Shown here piece by piece: positions 25,325 through 36,436 of a DNA stretch of 64,000 nucleotides. A program made the position numbers and the translations under genes. The notes under the pieces are model-generated. The model was not told where the DNA came from. It worked only from the letters and a program-made list of their open reading frames with translations, and ran no database searches. This DNA is from Chloranthus sessilifolius (taxonomy: Eukaryota > Streptophyta > Magnoliopsida > Chloranthales > Chloranthaceae): assembly GCA_021018995.1 (NCBI GenBank), contig CM037587.1, forward strand, positions 61,664,104-61,728,103, in the 5' to 3' direction. Position 1 is the first letter of the stretch, and each line of letters opens with the position of its first letter.

Positions 25325-25690
25325 TTATTGCAACATAACAAAAAAGAACAAGAAATAAAGTAACCAACAAATAAGAGAAAGAAAGATATTATTATGCGAA
25401 AAAAAGTACAAAAGAAAGAGGAAAGGGAGAAAGATTAAAGTGCGGGGTTGAGAAGGAGGGGGGGTGGGTGGAGAAGGCGGGGGAGGGGGTGGAGTGGAGG
25501 GGGATGGCTCGGTCTTGCATTTCTTCTTCTGCGGCTGGAGCTTTTCCTCCTCCTCCTTGGCAATGGTTTGCAGAACCTCCTCGAATTCGTCCCAGAGGGG
25601 TTGGAGGGGATCTGGCTCTTTGGGGGGCGGCGGGTCCAACCACATCGGGTAAAACTTGTTAGGCAGTGCATTTGGCTTGTCATCTGCCAT
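25325..25690 (-). CDS. Small third ORF of element A: acidic/proline-rich protein with hydrophobic tail
   Basis: This 121-codon frame starts at ATG 25690, about 70 bases downstream of a TATA box; the frame is open further upstream, but that would place the start before the TATA box. Residues 1-50 are acidic (DEFEEVLQTIAKEEEE), 51-60 basic with KKK, 62-82 nearly all Pro and Ser, and 84-120 strongly hydrophobic (LIFLPFLFLLYFF, then FLSLICWLLYFLFFFVML), compatible with one or two membrane segments. It sits where Athila elements carry their post-pol gene but shows no YPRL motif. I do not recognise the family. The hydrophobic tail lies over a pyrimidine-rich strand and could be a compositional accident; the promoter context favours a real gene. 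Confidence 0.5.
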   Translation of the reverse strand: MADDKPNALPNKFYPMWLDPPPPKEPDPLQPLWDEFEEVLQTIAKEEEEKLQPQKKKCKTEPSPSTPPPPPPSPPTPPPSQPRTLIFLPFLFLLYFFSHNNIFLSLICWLLYFLFFFVMLQ

Positions 25691-25758
25691 GGTTAGGAAT
25701 AGGGAAGGACCGCGAGAGTGAGATAGGATGTTGTGAAGATGAACATGGCCTCCCGGTG

Positions 25759-25766
25759 TATTTATA
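25759..25766 (-). promoter_or_regulatory. TATA box upstream of the third ORF of element A
   Basis: On the minus strand cgcctataaatacaccgg is a textbook plant TATA box. A C/T-rich leader follows, and ACCATGG at 25692-25686 supplies a good start context. Upstream (25918-25985) are ctcgtgac, gcgaattgtgcgagcc and ctcgcgag, resembling the U3 array of the same element. Confidence 0.65.
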
Positions 25767-26123
25767 GGCGAGGGATTGGGGAAGATGAAACGGTTGAGAA
25801 AAATCCAAGTCGCCGCCATTAAATGAGAAAGACTTGGGAAACATCAAGTCCCAGTAGTCAATGTGGGAAATGACAAATGCGGAAGTCGGCGTGATGTCTA
25901 TGACCTTGTGAAACTCGTGACAGTGAAAGAATTGGGTCATGCGAATTGTGCGAGCCTTCCCAAATCAGAATGTGGAACTCGCGAGGGCCAAATTAGCTAT
26001 TCAGAAGAAGAGGAAGTCATACCGATCCCCCACAAAAAAATCAAACTCCACATATCTCTAAGAATTTCGTAAAATTTAAGGAAAAACTAAAGTAATATAG
26101 TACAATATGGACACAACTGCGGG

Positions 26124-29100
26124 TCAGGTAGATGTAGGGGTCCCATGAAAATGAACAGTGCACATAGGATCTGCAGGTCGTTCAATGCAAGGCTTCAGCC
26201 TTTGACCATTCACTTTGAAGGTCCTCCAGGATTTGGGGTCCTGAACTTCCGCAGCACCAGATGGGGAAACATTTACGACAATATAGGGGCCATCCCATCT
26301 GGATTTTAATTTGCCAGGAAAGAAATTTAGTTTGGAGTTAAATAACCAAACCTTACCACCTGGTTCGAGGCTTTTCCTCAGCAAGCCTTTGTCGAAAAAG
26401 GCTTTAGCCCGTTCCTTGTAGATCCTGGCATTGGCGTAAGCATCCATCCGCAACTCATCCAATTCCGATTGTTCTAATGACCTGTGTTGACCAGCAAAAG
26501 TTAGATCCATGTTCAAGTTCTTAATGGCCCAATAGGCCCTGTGTTCTAACTCGACTGGGAGATGGCAGGCCTTGCCATAGACTAGTCTGAATGGGGACAT
26601 TCCGATAGGGGTCTTATAGGCAATCCTATAGGCCCACAGTGCATCATCCAGTTTCTCAGCCCAATCTTTCCGGTCAGTCCTAACTGTTTTCTCAAGGATG
26701 TGCTTAATCTCCCTATTGGAAATTTCAACTTGCCCACTTGTTTTTGGGTGGTAGGGAGTAGCAATCCTATGGGTCACAGAACATCTCTTGAGCAAGCTCG
26801 CAAAATTTCTGTTACAAAAGTGGCTACCCCCATCACTAATAATAGCTCTAGGGGTTCCAAATCTCGAGAAAATGTTGTGCTTTATGAATTTGAGGACTAC
26901 CTGGTTATCATTGGTTCTTGTGGCAATGGCTTCTATCCATTTGGAGACATAGTCCACTGCCACTAAGATGAATTGGTAACCATTAGAGGGGGGAAAGGGG
27001 CCCATGAAGTCTATTCCCCATATATCAAACAGTTCTACAACAAGGATGGGCTGTAATGGCATTGAATTCCTTTTAGAGAGCCCTCCTAATTTCTGACATC
27101 TCATACATGCCTTGCAGTGTGTGTGTGCATCCTTGAATAAGGATGGCCAGTAAAAACCACACTACAGGACTTTGTCAGCAGTTTTTCTCCCACTAAAGTG
27201 GCCCCCACAGGCATTTTCATGGCACATAGCTAGAATACTGGGGAAATCACTTTCGGGAACACATCGTCGGATGATTTGGTCGGCACAGTACTTGTATAGG
27301 CAAGGTTCCTCCCAGAAAAAATACTTGACCCTTGAGAAGAACAAGTCTTTATTCATTTTGGTCCAGTGGGGAGGAATCTTTCCTATAACCAGATAATTAA
27401 CTATGTGTGCAAACCAAGGGACTATGGATTGGATGGCAAATAATTGCTCATCAGGGAAGACATCATTTGTAGGACCATCAAGGCATTCCTCCAAGATAAT
27501 TCTGGACAAGTGGTCAGCCACCACATTCTCCACACCCTTTTTGTCCTTGATTTCGATGTCAAACTCCTGTAACAGGAGTATCCATCTAATCAGCCTCAGC
27601 TTAGCATCTCTCTTGGACAGTAGGTACTTCAGTGCCGAATGGTCAGTGAAGATCACAGTTTTAGATCCTAATAGGTAGGCTCTAAATTTGTCAACAGCGT
27701 AAACCACTGCTAGAAGCTCTGTCTCAGTTGTGGTATAGTTCAGCTGAGCTTTAGCAAGTGATTTGCTGCTATAAGCAATGACCACAGGCAATTTATCTTT
27801 TCTTTGGCCCAACACAGCACCTATTGCCAAGTCTGATGCATCACACATCAGCTCAAAAGGCAGGGTATAGTCTGGTGTTTGGAGTACAGGAGTAGAGGTG
27901 AGGCAGATTTTTGATGTTTCAAAAGCCTTCAGACATTCAGCAGAAAAGTTGAAGGCGACATCCTGACAGAGCAGGTGGCATAATGGCTTGGCAATTTTGC
28001 TGAAGTCCTTAATGAATCTCCTGTAAAATCTTGCATGCCCAAGGAATGATCTGATTTACTTGACTATTTTTGGAGAGGGGAGATTGGCAATGAGGTCCAC
28101 TTTGGCCTTGTCTACCTCAAGCCCTGCTTTAGAGACCACATGGCCCAACACAATACCTTGTGTTACCATGAAGTGGCTCTTTTCCCAGCTTAAAACCAAA
28201 TTGGTTTCCTCACATCTTTGCAGAACTAGGTTTGAGGTGTCAGAGACCTTGCCAAAGTGTCTCCATAGACAGAAAAGTCATCTATAAAAATCTCTAAAAA
28301 CTTGTCAATCATGTCAGAGAAGATGGCATACATACACCTCTAAAAAGTGGCTGGTGCATTACAGAGTCCAAAAGGCATCCTTCTGTAAGCGAAGGTGCCA
28401 AAGGGACAGGTGAAGGTGGTTTTTTCTTGGTCTTGAGGATGAACAGGGATTAGTATCCATCAAGAAAATAGTAGAAAGCTTTTCCAGCCAATTTGTCCAG
28501 GATTTGATCAATGAAGGGAAGAGGGAAATGGTCCTTTCTAGTTTTAAAGTTGAGCTTCCTATAATCAATGCACACTCTCCAGCCTGTGGTTGCCCTGGCT
28601 GGCCTCAACTCACCAGTTTTAGTCTCAATCACTGTTATACCAGATTTCTTGGGCACCACTTGGATAGATGCCACCCAATGAGAATCAGAGATGAGGTAAA
28701 TCACCCCTGCATCTAGCAATTTAATGATTTCCTTGAGGACCACTTCCTGCATGTGAGGATTTAGCTTCCTCTGCATTTCCCTGGAGGGTAATGCTCCCTC
28801 CTCAAGATGGATCCTATGCATACAAATTGATGCATCAATTCCTCCCAGATCAGCAATGGTCCAACCAATTGCCTTCTTGTGCTTCCTCAAAACTGTGAGT
28901 AATTCCTTTTCCTGCTCATTGGTACGGGAGGAAGAGATAATTACAGGAAGCTTCTCACATTTCTTAAGGAAAGCATATTTTAATGTTTCTGGAAGCTGCT
29001 TAAGTTCCAGATCAGGGGCCTTGTGGGTGGATGGCAAAATATGTGTATTGGAGGTTGGAGGAAGAGGTAGCAGTGTAGGTTTCCAATCGAGTCGACCGAG

Positions 29101-29178
29101 CCCAGAGAGCCTCTGATATTGGCATGTCTTTTGATCTCCTATCTGGGCTCTCTTCCTCCACCATGCCCCAAGTGTCAA
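26124..29178 (-). pseudogene. Athila element A: reverse transcriptase, RNase H, integrase
   Basis: From high to low coordinates: RT fingers/palm (GWTIADLGGIDASICMHRI, GWRVCIDYRKLN, DHFPLPFIDQIL) in one frame to 28450, where LDGY is followed by a stop and frameshift; the catalytic FIDD box is intact at 28277-28288. RNase H starts at MCDASDLAIGAVLG (27848) with TTTETELLAV and TDHSALKYLL. Integrase has the zinc-binding H..H and C..C residues near 27070-27210, then [18 protein letters not shown] and [10 protein letters not shown] as DD35E, and a C-terminal GPY-like module ([10 protein letters not shown]). A single TAG at 27162 stands where the related gene of G has CAG. Roughly three changes would explain the loss of the frame. 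Confidence 0.9.
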
Positions 29179-29890
29179 CTAAATTCCTGACAATGTTGCC
29201 CCACTCCAGTAGAGTGGGCAATTCTTCTTCTACAATTTCCTCTAGTACATCCACTGCAAAGCTCTCCTCATTGTCCATCTGAGGGTACTTTGCACTGTTG
29301 TACACATTCAGCTCAACATCCATATGTCCAAAGGTTACCTCCATTACTCCATACCTACATTGGATGCAAGCATTGGTGTGAAAGAAAGGCACTTGATATA
29401 TGGGTATGAGGTTTGGGCTAGTGCTGCAGCCCATATCCAAAACTAAGAAGTCAGCAGGGTAGAAAAACTTATCCACTCCTACTAAGACATCCTCAACCAT
29501 CCCCAGAGGTTTCCTCTCAGACCTGTCAGCCATCATTAGCACAATGGGGGTAGCCTTGACCCCCAAACCTAGTTCTAATATACATTGTATGGCAACAGGT
29601 TAACATTGGCTCCAAGGTCTAAAAGGGCTTTCCCAATTGTATGATCTCCAATTACACAGGGAATAGTGGGTATACCTGGATCTTGCAACTTCTCAGGCAT
29701 TGCAATGTTAAATACAGAATTCACTGTATCGGTTGCAAAGATCTTCTTGGACACATGGCCTCTAGCCTTTCTCTTTTGGGTGCAGAGGTCTTTTAGGAAC
29801 TTTGCATAGGCTGGGACTTGTTTAATTACCTCAAGCAGGGGTAAATTGATTTTTACCTGCCTGAAAGTCTCCATCATTTCCTCCAACTGG
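29179..29890 (-). pseudogene. Athila element A: aspartic protease
   Basis: The active-site loop ALLDLGANVNLLPY is intact, with the catalytic Asp at 29617-29619; Athila proteases use DLGA rather than DTGA. A frameshift and stop just after it (29566-29575) separate this from the flap and C-terminal part (ADRSERKPLGMVEDVLVGVD, FYPADFLVLDM, IQCRYGVMEVTFG). Preceding it are NLPLLEVIKQVPAYAKFLKDL and VPIPC-like residues typical of the gag-protease linker. The enzyme would cut the gag-pol polyprotein during particle maturation. Confidence 0.85.
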
Positions 29891-31758
29891 GCATTCCCTT
29901 TTCAAAGGGACAGGACTATTCGAACTGAGAAATGGCGGTTGAGTCTGGTTTGGTTCCACAACTGCAAGCCCATGATTAAACTTCTATTTTTTTCTTTTTT
30001 CATGTTTATCTTCCTGCTGAGGCTCAACTACAGCCTCTTTATTTTTCTCCTGCTGCAAGGTGGCAGGCAGTTCTTGGCTTGATGGCCCAACAACATCTCT
30101 TTCATGATCATTTGCATCATCTGTGGAAATTGCCTCAGCTGGTCTGCTACCCACCTGGTTATTTACCAGCCTGCCAGACCTTAGGGTAGTGACAGCATTG
30201 GTGTCCTCAAACTCTGAGGAAGCTTCCTCAATGAAAAACTAACCCTTGTGGTTAGCACTTGGCTGGCAAGACAATCTGCCTTCATCTCTCCTAGCCAAGG
30301 TTTTGGACATTTGGCTCAGTTGCTCTTCCATTTTCTTGAGGCTCTGACCATGAGAATCCACAGTCTGAGCCAAGGAACCTAAGTTTTGCAATGAAGCCAA
30401 GACTTGGTCCTCGAAGGAAGTATTTCTTGATTGAGAAGGGGGTAGGACCAACTGATTTTGTTGCTGATGGGGCTGCTGGTGGTGCTGGAAGGTAGACCTT
30501 GGGGCATGCCCTTGATTGAACTGCTGTTGTGGCGTCTATGGTAAAGCCAACATCTGCTGGGGCTGCATGTAGTTATCTTGCTTCCACCTCAGATTTGGGT
30601 GGTCTCTCCATTGGTAACCAGCATTTTGGTGCTGGTATCCATATGGCTGCCTATTATAGCCCCCAAATTATTGCTGACCATAAGACTGAGCAGCAGCAGC
30701 ATGTTCCAACATTAATTTCGGAAATTGACCTACAGATGGACATTCCTCCACTGTGTGCTTTGGGGACTGGCATATGAGACATGCCTCCGCCACATGAGCA
30801 GCCCTTCTGGGTTGCATCACGGTCAACAATTTATCAAACTTCATAGAGAGGTTTGCCATCTGCAGCCGTAGGTCATCGTTCCCAGACACATCATAAATTT
30901 TTCTTTTGGATCTAGCAGCAGACCCCACCTTTGACTCAGATTCCTGATTAGTTCTTGCCAGGGATGGCTTTTGAAAAGCATTCTCACTAATCACCTCAAA
31001 CAATTCCCATGCCTCCTCAGCAGTCTTGTGCATGTAGGATCCACCACAAGAGGCATCAACCATATCTCTGTTTTTTTCATCAATCCCATTGTAGAAGATT
31101 TGTACAAGCTGCCACTCAGGGATCTTGTGGTGGGGGCATTGTTTGAGCATCCCTTTAAACCTATCCCAGGACTGGTTAAAATCTTCAGTTGGGGATTGAG
31201 AAAACGCAAGAATCTCTTTCCTCAATTGGCTAGTTTTGGTCTCAGGGAAGAACTTGGTTAGGAATGCAGTGCAGGTCTTTCCATGAAGCAATGCTATTGT
31301 TGGGAAGAGTGGCCAACTGTATCGGCCCTATCCTTGAGGAGAAGGGAAAGAGTCTGAGCCTAGTAGCCTCGGTCCCAAACCCTGATATTAAAGTGGTGCA
31401 CAAGGCCAAGAACCGGTCAATATGCTTGTAAGGGTCTTCTTTGCTAAGCCCATGGAAAGTCGGGCGACATTTGGATGATGGAAGTTTTTATCTCATAATT
31501 CCCCTGAACATCAGGGAATTGAATGCTATAGGGGGAGTTGTAGTCATCCGGAGCATTCAACTCCTTGAGGGTTCTGGGGTGTTCTTCACCCATAGTTGCT
31601 GATGCAGAATTTCCTGGGGGCTCTCCTGTGGTGTGCCTGTCTCTTCTAAGTCTCCTTCCCCTTTCTAGCTCAGGGTTTAGAGGCTCTAAAGTAGGGCTGA
31701 GGGATCTCCTCCCTAGCAGACAAGCACACCCACAGCAAGGAAAGCTTCTTGCAGGCAC
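29891..31758 (-). pseudogene. Athila element A: gag
   Basis: An open frame begins at 31758 (RRSLSPTLEPLNPELERGRRLRR, then EEHPRTLKELNAP). After frameshifts around 31290-31450 the conserved core follows (FFPETKTSQLRKEILAF, WDRFKGMLKQCPHH, FYNGIDEKNRDMVDA, GGSYMHKTAEEAWELFE), then a zinc knuckle CLICQSPKHTVEEC near 30735-30780. A Gln-rich segment and a coiled-coil-like stretch (ASLQNLGSLAQTVDSHGQSL, 30239-30451) precede the protease linker. Gag forms the cytoplasmic particle and binds element RNA; this copy is disrupted by at least three stops or shifts. Confidence 0.85.
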
Positions 31759-32060
31759 ATTGTAAAAGAATACTTATACACAAACAAATTTATCTAACTA
31801 TGTTACAGCTATCAAAGAATACATTTAAACTATCCTAGATACTGCTAAAGAAATTGTTAAAAAGAAAGATAAACAGAGCTTTAGAGTCAGAGAGTTTGCA
31901 AACAGAGGTAGCTATGCTCCACTTGCATTCAAATTATCCTTCACTGCTGCTGTCTAGATCTGCAAGAAAGATTCACAATTATATCAGCAGTATCAATTAT
32001 TCACATGTACAAAGAATACTAAGAATACAAAAACTAAGGGTCTACTATTAGATCATCTGT
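31759..32060 (-). other. Leader between primer site and gag in element A
   Basis: About 300 bp of AT-rich sequence has no reading frame. Packaging signals would be expected here, but none is recognisable by eye. Confidence 0.5.
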
Positions 32061-32077
32061 CCCCGGCAGCGGCGCCA
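32061..32077 (-). other. Primer-binding site of element A (tRNA-Asp)
   Basis: On the minus strand TGGCGCCGCTGCCGGGG matches the complement of the plant tRNA-Asp(GTC) 3' end at 16 of 17 positions. It begins six bases after the LTR end, the usual Athila spacing. Confidence 0.9.
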
Positions 32078-32083
32078 AAAACT

Positions 32084-33890
32084 TGTTGTTGAATTCAAGT
32101 GTGCTTCCCTTATTGGTTGGTGGTGAAAGTATTTAAGAATAAAAAACAAAATGAAACAGGGGATGAATCAGCACAACTCAAAAATCCTAGACCTGCAAGA
32201 TACAGGGTCTTTTGTAGCAAGTTTTGATAAGTAAGAGTTTGTCCCACAGGGAAAGGTGATCTAAGGCTCCAAGGGAGCTGTCTCTACTAGTCCCTCTAGA
32301 TCTGTCTACAGATCTGGTAGTCCTAAAAGGAGGGAAGTTTGAGGTCACTTATTCTAAGTAGTCTAATAACTAAATTACAAAAAGGATTGAGAGGATGGAT
32401 GGAGTGTGGAAAATAATTATAAAAAGGGTGAGAAATATGTTATTGAGTCAAGGTCAGAGGAGTTTTTATAACTCAGATTTAGATCTGATGTTATAGAATT
32501 TATGTCCAGAGGCTACATTGTCACCTCTGAGGAGAAAGGATCCAACCCATCGCTACTGCCATGACTCCACCCTTAGGGCTATAACCTGTCCACTTGAATG
32601 GTCACAGACTATCCCATAGGGGAGCCACTATCCAGGGATGAGTCAGAACATAACAATTAAATCATTGTAGGCACTATTTCATCCAGGCTACCAGCTTAGG
32701 AATCCATAGGGAACCTCAACCTCTAAAGTTCCATATGTGGGGCTAAGGCTGGAAAACCATGATAGCCCATACACATGGAACCAGCAAGCGATTGAGTACA
32801 ACCTTCGATCCAGCTGTCCATTGCTTGAGAGAGGCTACAATGGTCTAGTCACCAGCCTACAATCTCTATAACCAGATCAGATCCGGCATCTGATGGCAGA
32901 TCTATACAACTATGGGGGAGTCTGCCTCTGTACAATCCCTCACCAGGCTTCTACAAGCTCAGGTGAAAAGAAGAGGGATCCATCTTGGATCGGTGGATCA
33001 GAATCACCCTAAGGCTATAATCTATCCACTTAAATGGTCACAGACTATCCCAGAGGTTATCCTCCTCACGGAGCCCAAAATAAAACAAGATTATCGCTGC
33101 TCCTCACGGGATTTCAGATCTAGTAGGCCCTGTGGTGGGGCTAAGGCTGGAAGACCATGATAGCCCAGACACACAAGTTACTTAGATCTGAGTGGCCCTT
33201 AAAATCAGTCCTCCATTGCCTAGGCAATGGCAGATCACAAGGCAGCAGCCTTGCACAGAGCATCTCACAAATCAACAGCAATCCCACAAAGTATAAATCC
33301 TATTACAAAATTTTCATTAATCTAACTCAAATATATACAAAGTCATAGCCAGCAATTGCTGGACTATGGAGAGAAGAAAAGAAAATGAAAAACTACTTAC
33401 TGCTAAAAACAAAAGAGAAAAGAAAAGCGATCTGAGATAGGTTCCCCAGATACCTAAACCTAAGCTAGGCCTGGGTATATATAGCAGTGGGGTGGCGGCG
33501 CATTAGGGTTAGGAAACCCTAATTTTAATGATGCCACGTGGCCTTCTACTGATCCTTGGATGCCTCGGGGCGTGTGCACGGAGATTTGAGCATGGGAATG
33601 CGTGCCCTAATCATTGGAAGTTTCCAGAATGCCCTCTGCTGAAGAGATGGAAGTTTGGGTTTAGAGGCTCACTAGGTAGCTGTAGTTTCCCAGACATCTC
33701 GCGTGGTAGCTCATTGCTCTTCGCTAGGATGATTTGACACTGAAGCTTCAGCCGTCGCGAGGTTGCCTTGGTTTGCTCTTCAGGCAATCGCGCGGTAGAG
33801 AGTTGAGCTCTCGTTGAGTTGGAGTTCGTGAGGTTGAATAGAAAACGTAGTCTCAAGCGTCGCGAGGTTACAATTCATGCAGTCGCACGG
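32084..33890 (-). mobile_element. 5' LTR of element A (outer end lost)
   Basis: It is collinear with 21144 to about 22975 of the 3' LTR, including both hairpin modules (32579-32614, 33015-33050), the TATA box near 33478 and the start of the CGCGAGG array. About 30 bp (near 33098) are missing relative to the 3' LTR. Between 33877 and 33893 similarity ends and the sequence runs into the coding region of fragment G; about 0.65 kb of U3 is gone. Confidence 0.85.
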
Positions 33891-34262
33891 TAAGGGGGTA
33901 AGGATATTGCTTAGTGAAGCCTCTCTAAGGTATCTTAAGGATGGCAAGCACTCTGGTTTGGTGACGAAAAAAGTTTCGTCTACCATCAGCTCGGGTATTA
34001 GCTTTTGAGCTTCAATGAAGGGATTTGGTAGGACCAAATGAATGGGCAGAGGAGTAAGCTCAGGCTCAGGGCTAGCAGTAGCAGGGGTGGGTTCCTCATG
34101 TCTAATTTTCTTTCCTTTCTCCACCCTGTCTGCCTTATCCATTGAAAGTTTTCGTTTAGCTGCAGTTTTGGCTTTTCCTTTTGCTTTTGGGGTCGATTTG
34201 CTCACTTTCCTCGCAGAGGATTTGGGGAACATTGCAGCCAATGATTTCTCTACTTTTCCCAT
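33890..34262 (-). pseudogene. N-terminal fragment of a post-pol gene (fragment G), fused to LTR A
   Basis: An ATG at 34262 (MGKVEKSLAAMFP) opens a Lys/Ala/Pro-rich N-terminus with a likely nuclear-localisation cluster (KRKLSMDKADRVEKGKK), resembling the basic N-terminus of the post-pol gene at 46482. After about 123 codons, at the breakpoint near 33890, the frame continues into LTR A and encodes meaningless sequence to 33780. The YPRL core is absent. It is a truncated gene joined to an LTR by deletion or recombination. Confidence 0.65.
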
Positions 34263-34947
34263 TCTAGATTGATGTATAAAAATGCCCAAAATAGATCTTG
34301 ACCACGAATCAAATTACTAAATGATAACCGGAGAGAATGGGTAGAAATACCGAGATCTAGGGTTTATGTTTGAACGAGTTGTTTGCTTTGCAAGAATCCC
34401 CAGATTATAAGTGAAATCTTTCGAAAATGCAAATGATCTACACAATCGCCATAAAAGGGTAGTAAACTTGTTAACTCGCAAGGAGAGAGCGAAGTAGGTA
34501 AAGAAGAGTCGCTCTGCAGAAAGAGTTTGAAACGAAACCCCAACTTCGAAAGGGGTTAAATATACTCAAAGTTAATATCGCAAAGCGCCTTTAAGTTTTT
34601 GAAAAGTTCCAAAAGAGACCTTTTTACAATTGTGAATGGCATCAATACCATTCGACAAGTTAACAGCTTCAGAAACATTATATCGCAAGGGAATTAGCTT
34701 CAGAACTCTCTTTTCGAAAAGAAAATGTTTCCAGAAACAACTATTCGAAAAGCACATCTTTGCTTTCGAGCAGTTCATTACAGCTCCATAGTCTATTCGA
34801 AAAGAAAATTGGACTTTGCAAAAAGCGAATTATTACTTTGCGACTGAACTTTAAGCATGTTTAAACTATGCGAAAAGAGATAAAAGCAGAAATAGAGAAA
34901 ATAAGCACAAACTATGATATACAAACATAATGTACAGTTTTCTACCA
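34263..34947 (-). promoter_or_regulatory. Putative promoter and leader of the post-pol gene in fragment G
   Basis: Reading on the minus strand, a run of TATTCGAAAAG and GCGAAAAG motifs (34880 down to 34577, about a dozen) is followed by TATATTTAA (34564-34556) and a 290-bp leader containing a telo-box-like aaaccctag before the ATG at 34262. The same motif family forms the U3 array of LTR H (38277-38545). A promoter is inferred from this layout. Confidence 0.45.
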
Positions 34948-36436
34948 TCAGATTTTTGGAGATTCGTGATGATAGATGGGAAGCACAGGCTCCTGAGTAT
35001 TTTCAATGTATGGTTTGAGCCTCTGACCATTTACCTTTATGATTCTTCCATTACTTGGATCAATGATGTCAACAGCTCCTGAAGGGGCTGCCTTAATGAC
35101 AGTGTATGGCCCTTCCCATCTGGATCTCAGTTTTCCTGGGAAAAACTTGAGCTTTGAGTTAAATAGCCATACCTTAGAATCAGCTGTGAACTCTTTTCTC
35201 AATAAATTTTTATCATGAAAAGTTTTGATTTTCTCTTTATACAATCTTGAATTTGTGTATGCATCCATTCGTAGCTCTTCTAACTCAGCAAGTTGCAGTT
35301 TCCTGTGATTACCAGCAGTAGTTAGATCCATGTTCAATGTTTTAATGGCCCAAAAAGCTTTATATTCTAACTCTATTGGTAAATGGCATGCTTTGCCATA
35401 GACCAACCTAAATGGGGACATACCAATTGGGGTTTTATAGGCTGTCCTATATGCCCACAATGCATCATTCAACTTAAAGGACCAATCCTTTCTGTCCTTC
35501 TTCACAGTCTTTTCCAAAATATGTTTGATTTCTCTATTGGAAATCTCCACTTGTCCACTGGTTTGTGGATGATATGGAGTGGCTACTCTATGAGTCACAG
35601 AGTATTTCTTCAACAAAGTTTCAAAATATCTATTACAAAAATGGTTTCCCCCATCACTAATAATGGCTCTGGGAAAACCAAACCTGGAAAAAATGTGATC
35701 CTTAAGAAATTTCAAAACCACTTTGTGATCATTTGTTTTAGTAGCTGTGGCTTCAATCCATTTGGATACATAATCCACAGCTACTAGAATGAAGTTATTC
35801 CCATTGGAAGGAGGAAAGGGACCCATGAAATCTATCCCCCAAACATCAAACAACTCGACTACCAAAATAGGCTGTAAAGGCATTGAGTTCCTCTTGGAAA
35901 TGCTGCCTAATTTCTGGCAGTTTTGGCAGGACTTACAATGCTGCAGGGCATCCTTGAAAAGTGTAGGCCAATAAAATCCACACTGCAAAACTTTTGCAGC
36001 CGTTTTGTTCCCACTAAAATGACCTCCACAGGCCTGTTCATGACACATAGAAAGTATTCTATGAAATTCTTGGTCAGGGACACATTTCCTTATTATTTGA
36101 TCTGCACAACTCTTAAACAGATAAGGATCCTCCCAGATGAAGTGTTTAACCTTTGAGAAGAAAAGACCTTTATCCATTCTATTCCAATGTTGAGAAATTC
36201 TTCCAGTAGCCAAAAAGTTGACTATGTTTGCAAACCAAGGAGTGTGTATACTTATGGCAAAAAGTTGCTCATCAGGAAAAGATTCATTGATAGGCAACCT
36301 ATCAATCTCAGCAGTTAAAATTATGGAGAGGTGATCAGCCACCACATTTTCCACCCCCTTTTTATCTTTAATCTGTAGATCAAATTCCTGTAATAGGAGA
36401 ATCCACCTGATTAATCTTGGTTTGGTGTCCTTCTTA
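34948..36436 (-). CDS. Athila integrase with end of RNase H, uninterrupted frame (fragment G)
   Basis: The frame is open from the breakpoint at 36436 ([19 protein letters not shown], the end of RNase H) to TAA at 34948. Counting from the GTG codon at 36354, the zinc-binding residues are H105, H112, C140 and C143; the catalytic triad is D175 (WGIDFMGPF), D234 (IISDGGNHF) and E270 ([10 protein letters not shown]), exactly 35 residues apart. The C-terminus has [15 protein letters not shown] and [10 protein letters not shown]. It is about 70% identical to the integrase of A by eye. Integrase inserts element DNA into chromosomes. As part of a polyprotein lacking RT and protease, it has no start codon of its own. 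It is the only complete enzymatic domain in the window without a stop. Confidence 0.9.

Larger units (their letters stand above)
21144..33890 (-). mobile_element. Athila element A, nearly complete (LTR-gag-pro-pol-ORF3-LTR)
   Basis: The element runs on the minus strand: 5' LTR 32084 to about 33890 (truncated), tRNA-Asp primer site 32061-32077, gag 30239-31758, protease 29180-29890, RT/RNase H/integrase 26124-29178, a small third ORF 25325-25690, internal polypurine tract 25270-25283, a 1.6 kb non-coding segment, the main polypurine tract 23610-23622 and the 3' LTR 21144-23609. The first 340 aligned bases of the two LTRs differ at about 14 positions by eye, so the insertion is fairly young. 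The outer 0.65 kb of the 5' LTR is replaced by sequence of another element, so no target duplication can be scored. Every major gene carries at least one frameshift or stop. Confidence 0.9.

Noticed and set aside
25448-25696. Several plus-strand glycine/tryptophan-rich frames
   Set aside because: They are antisense shadows of the proline codons of the third ORF of element A.
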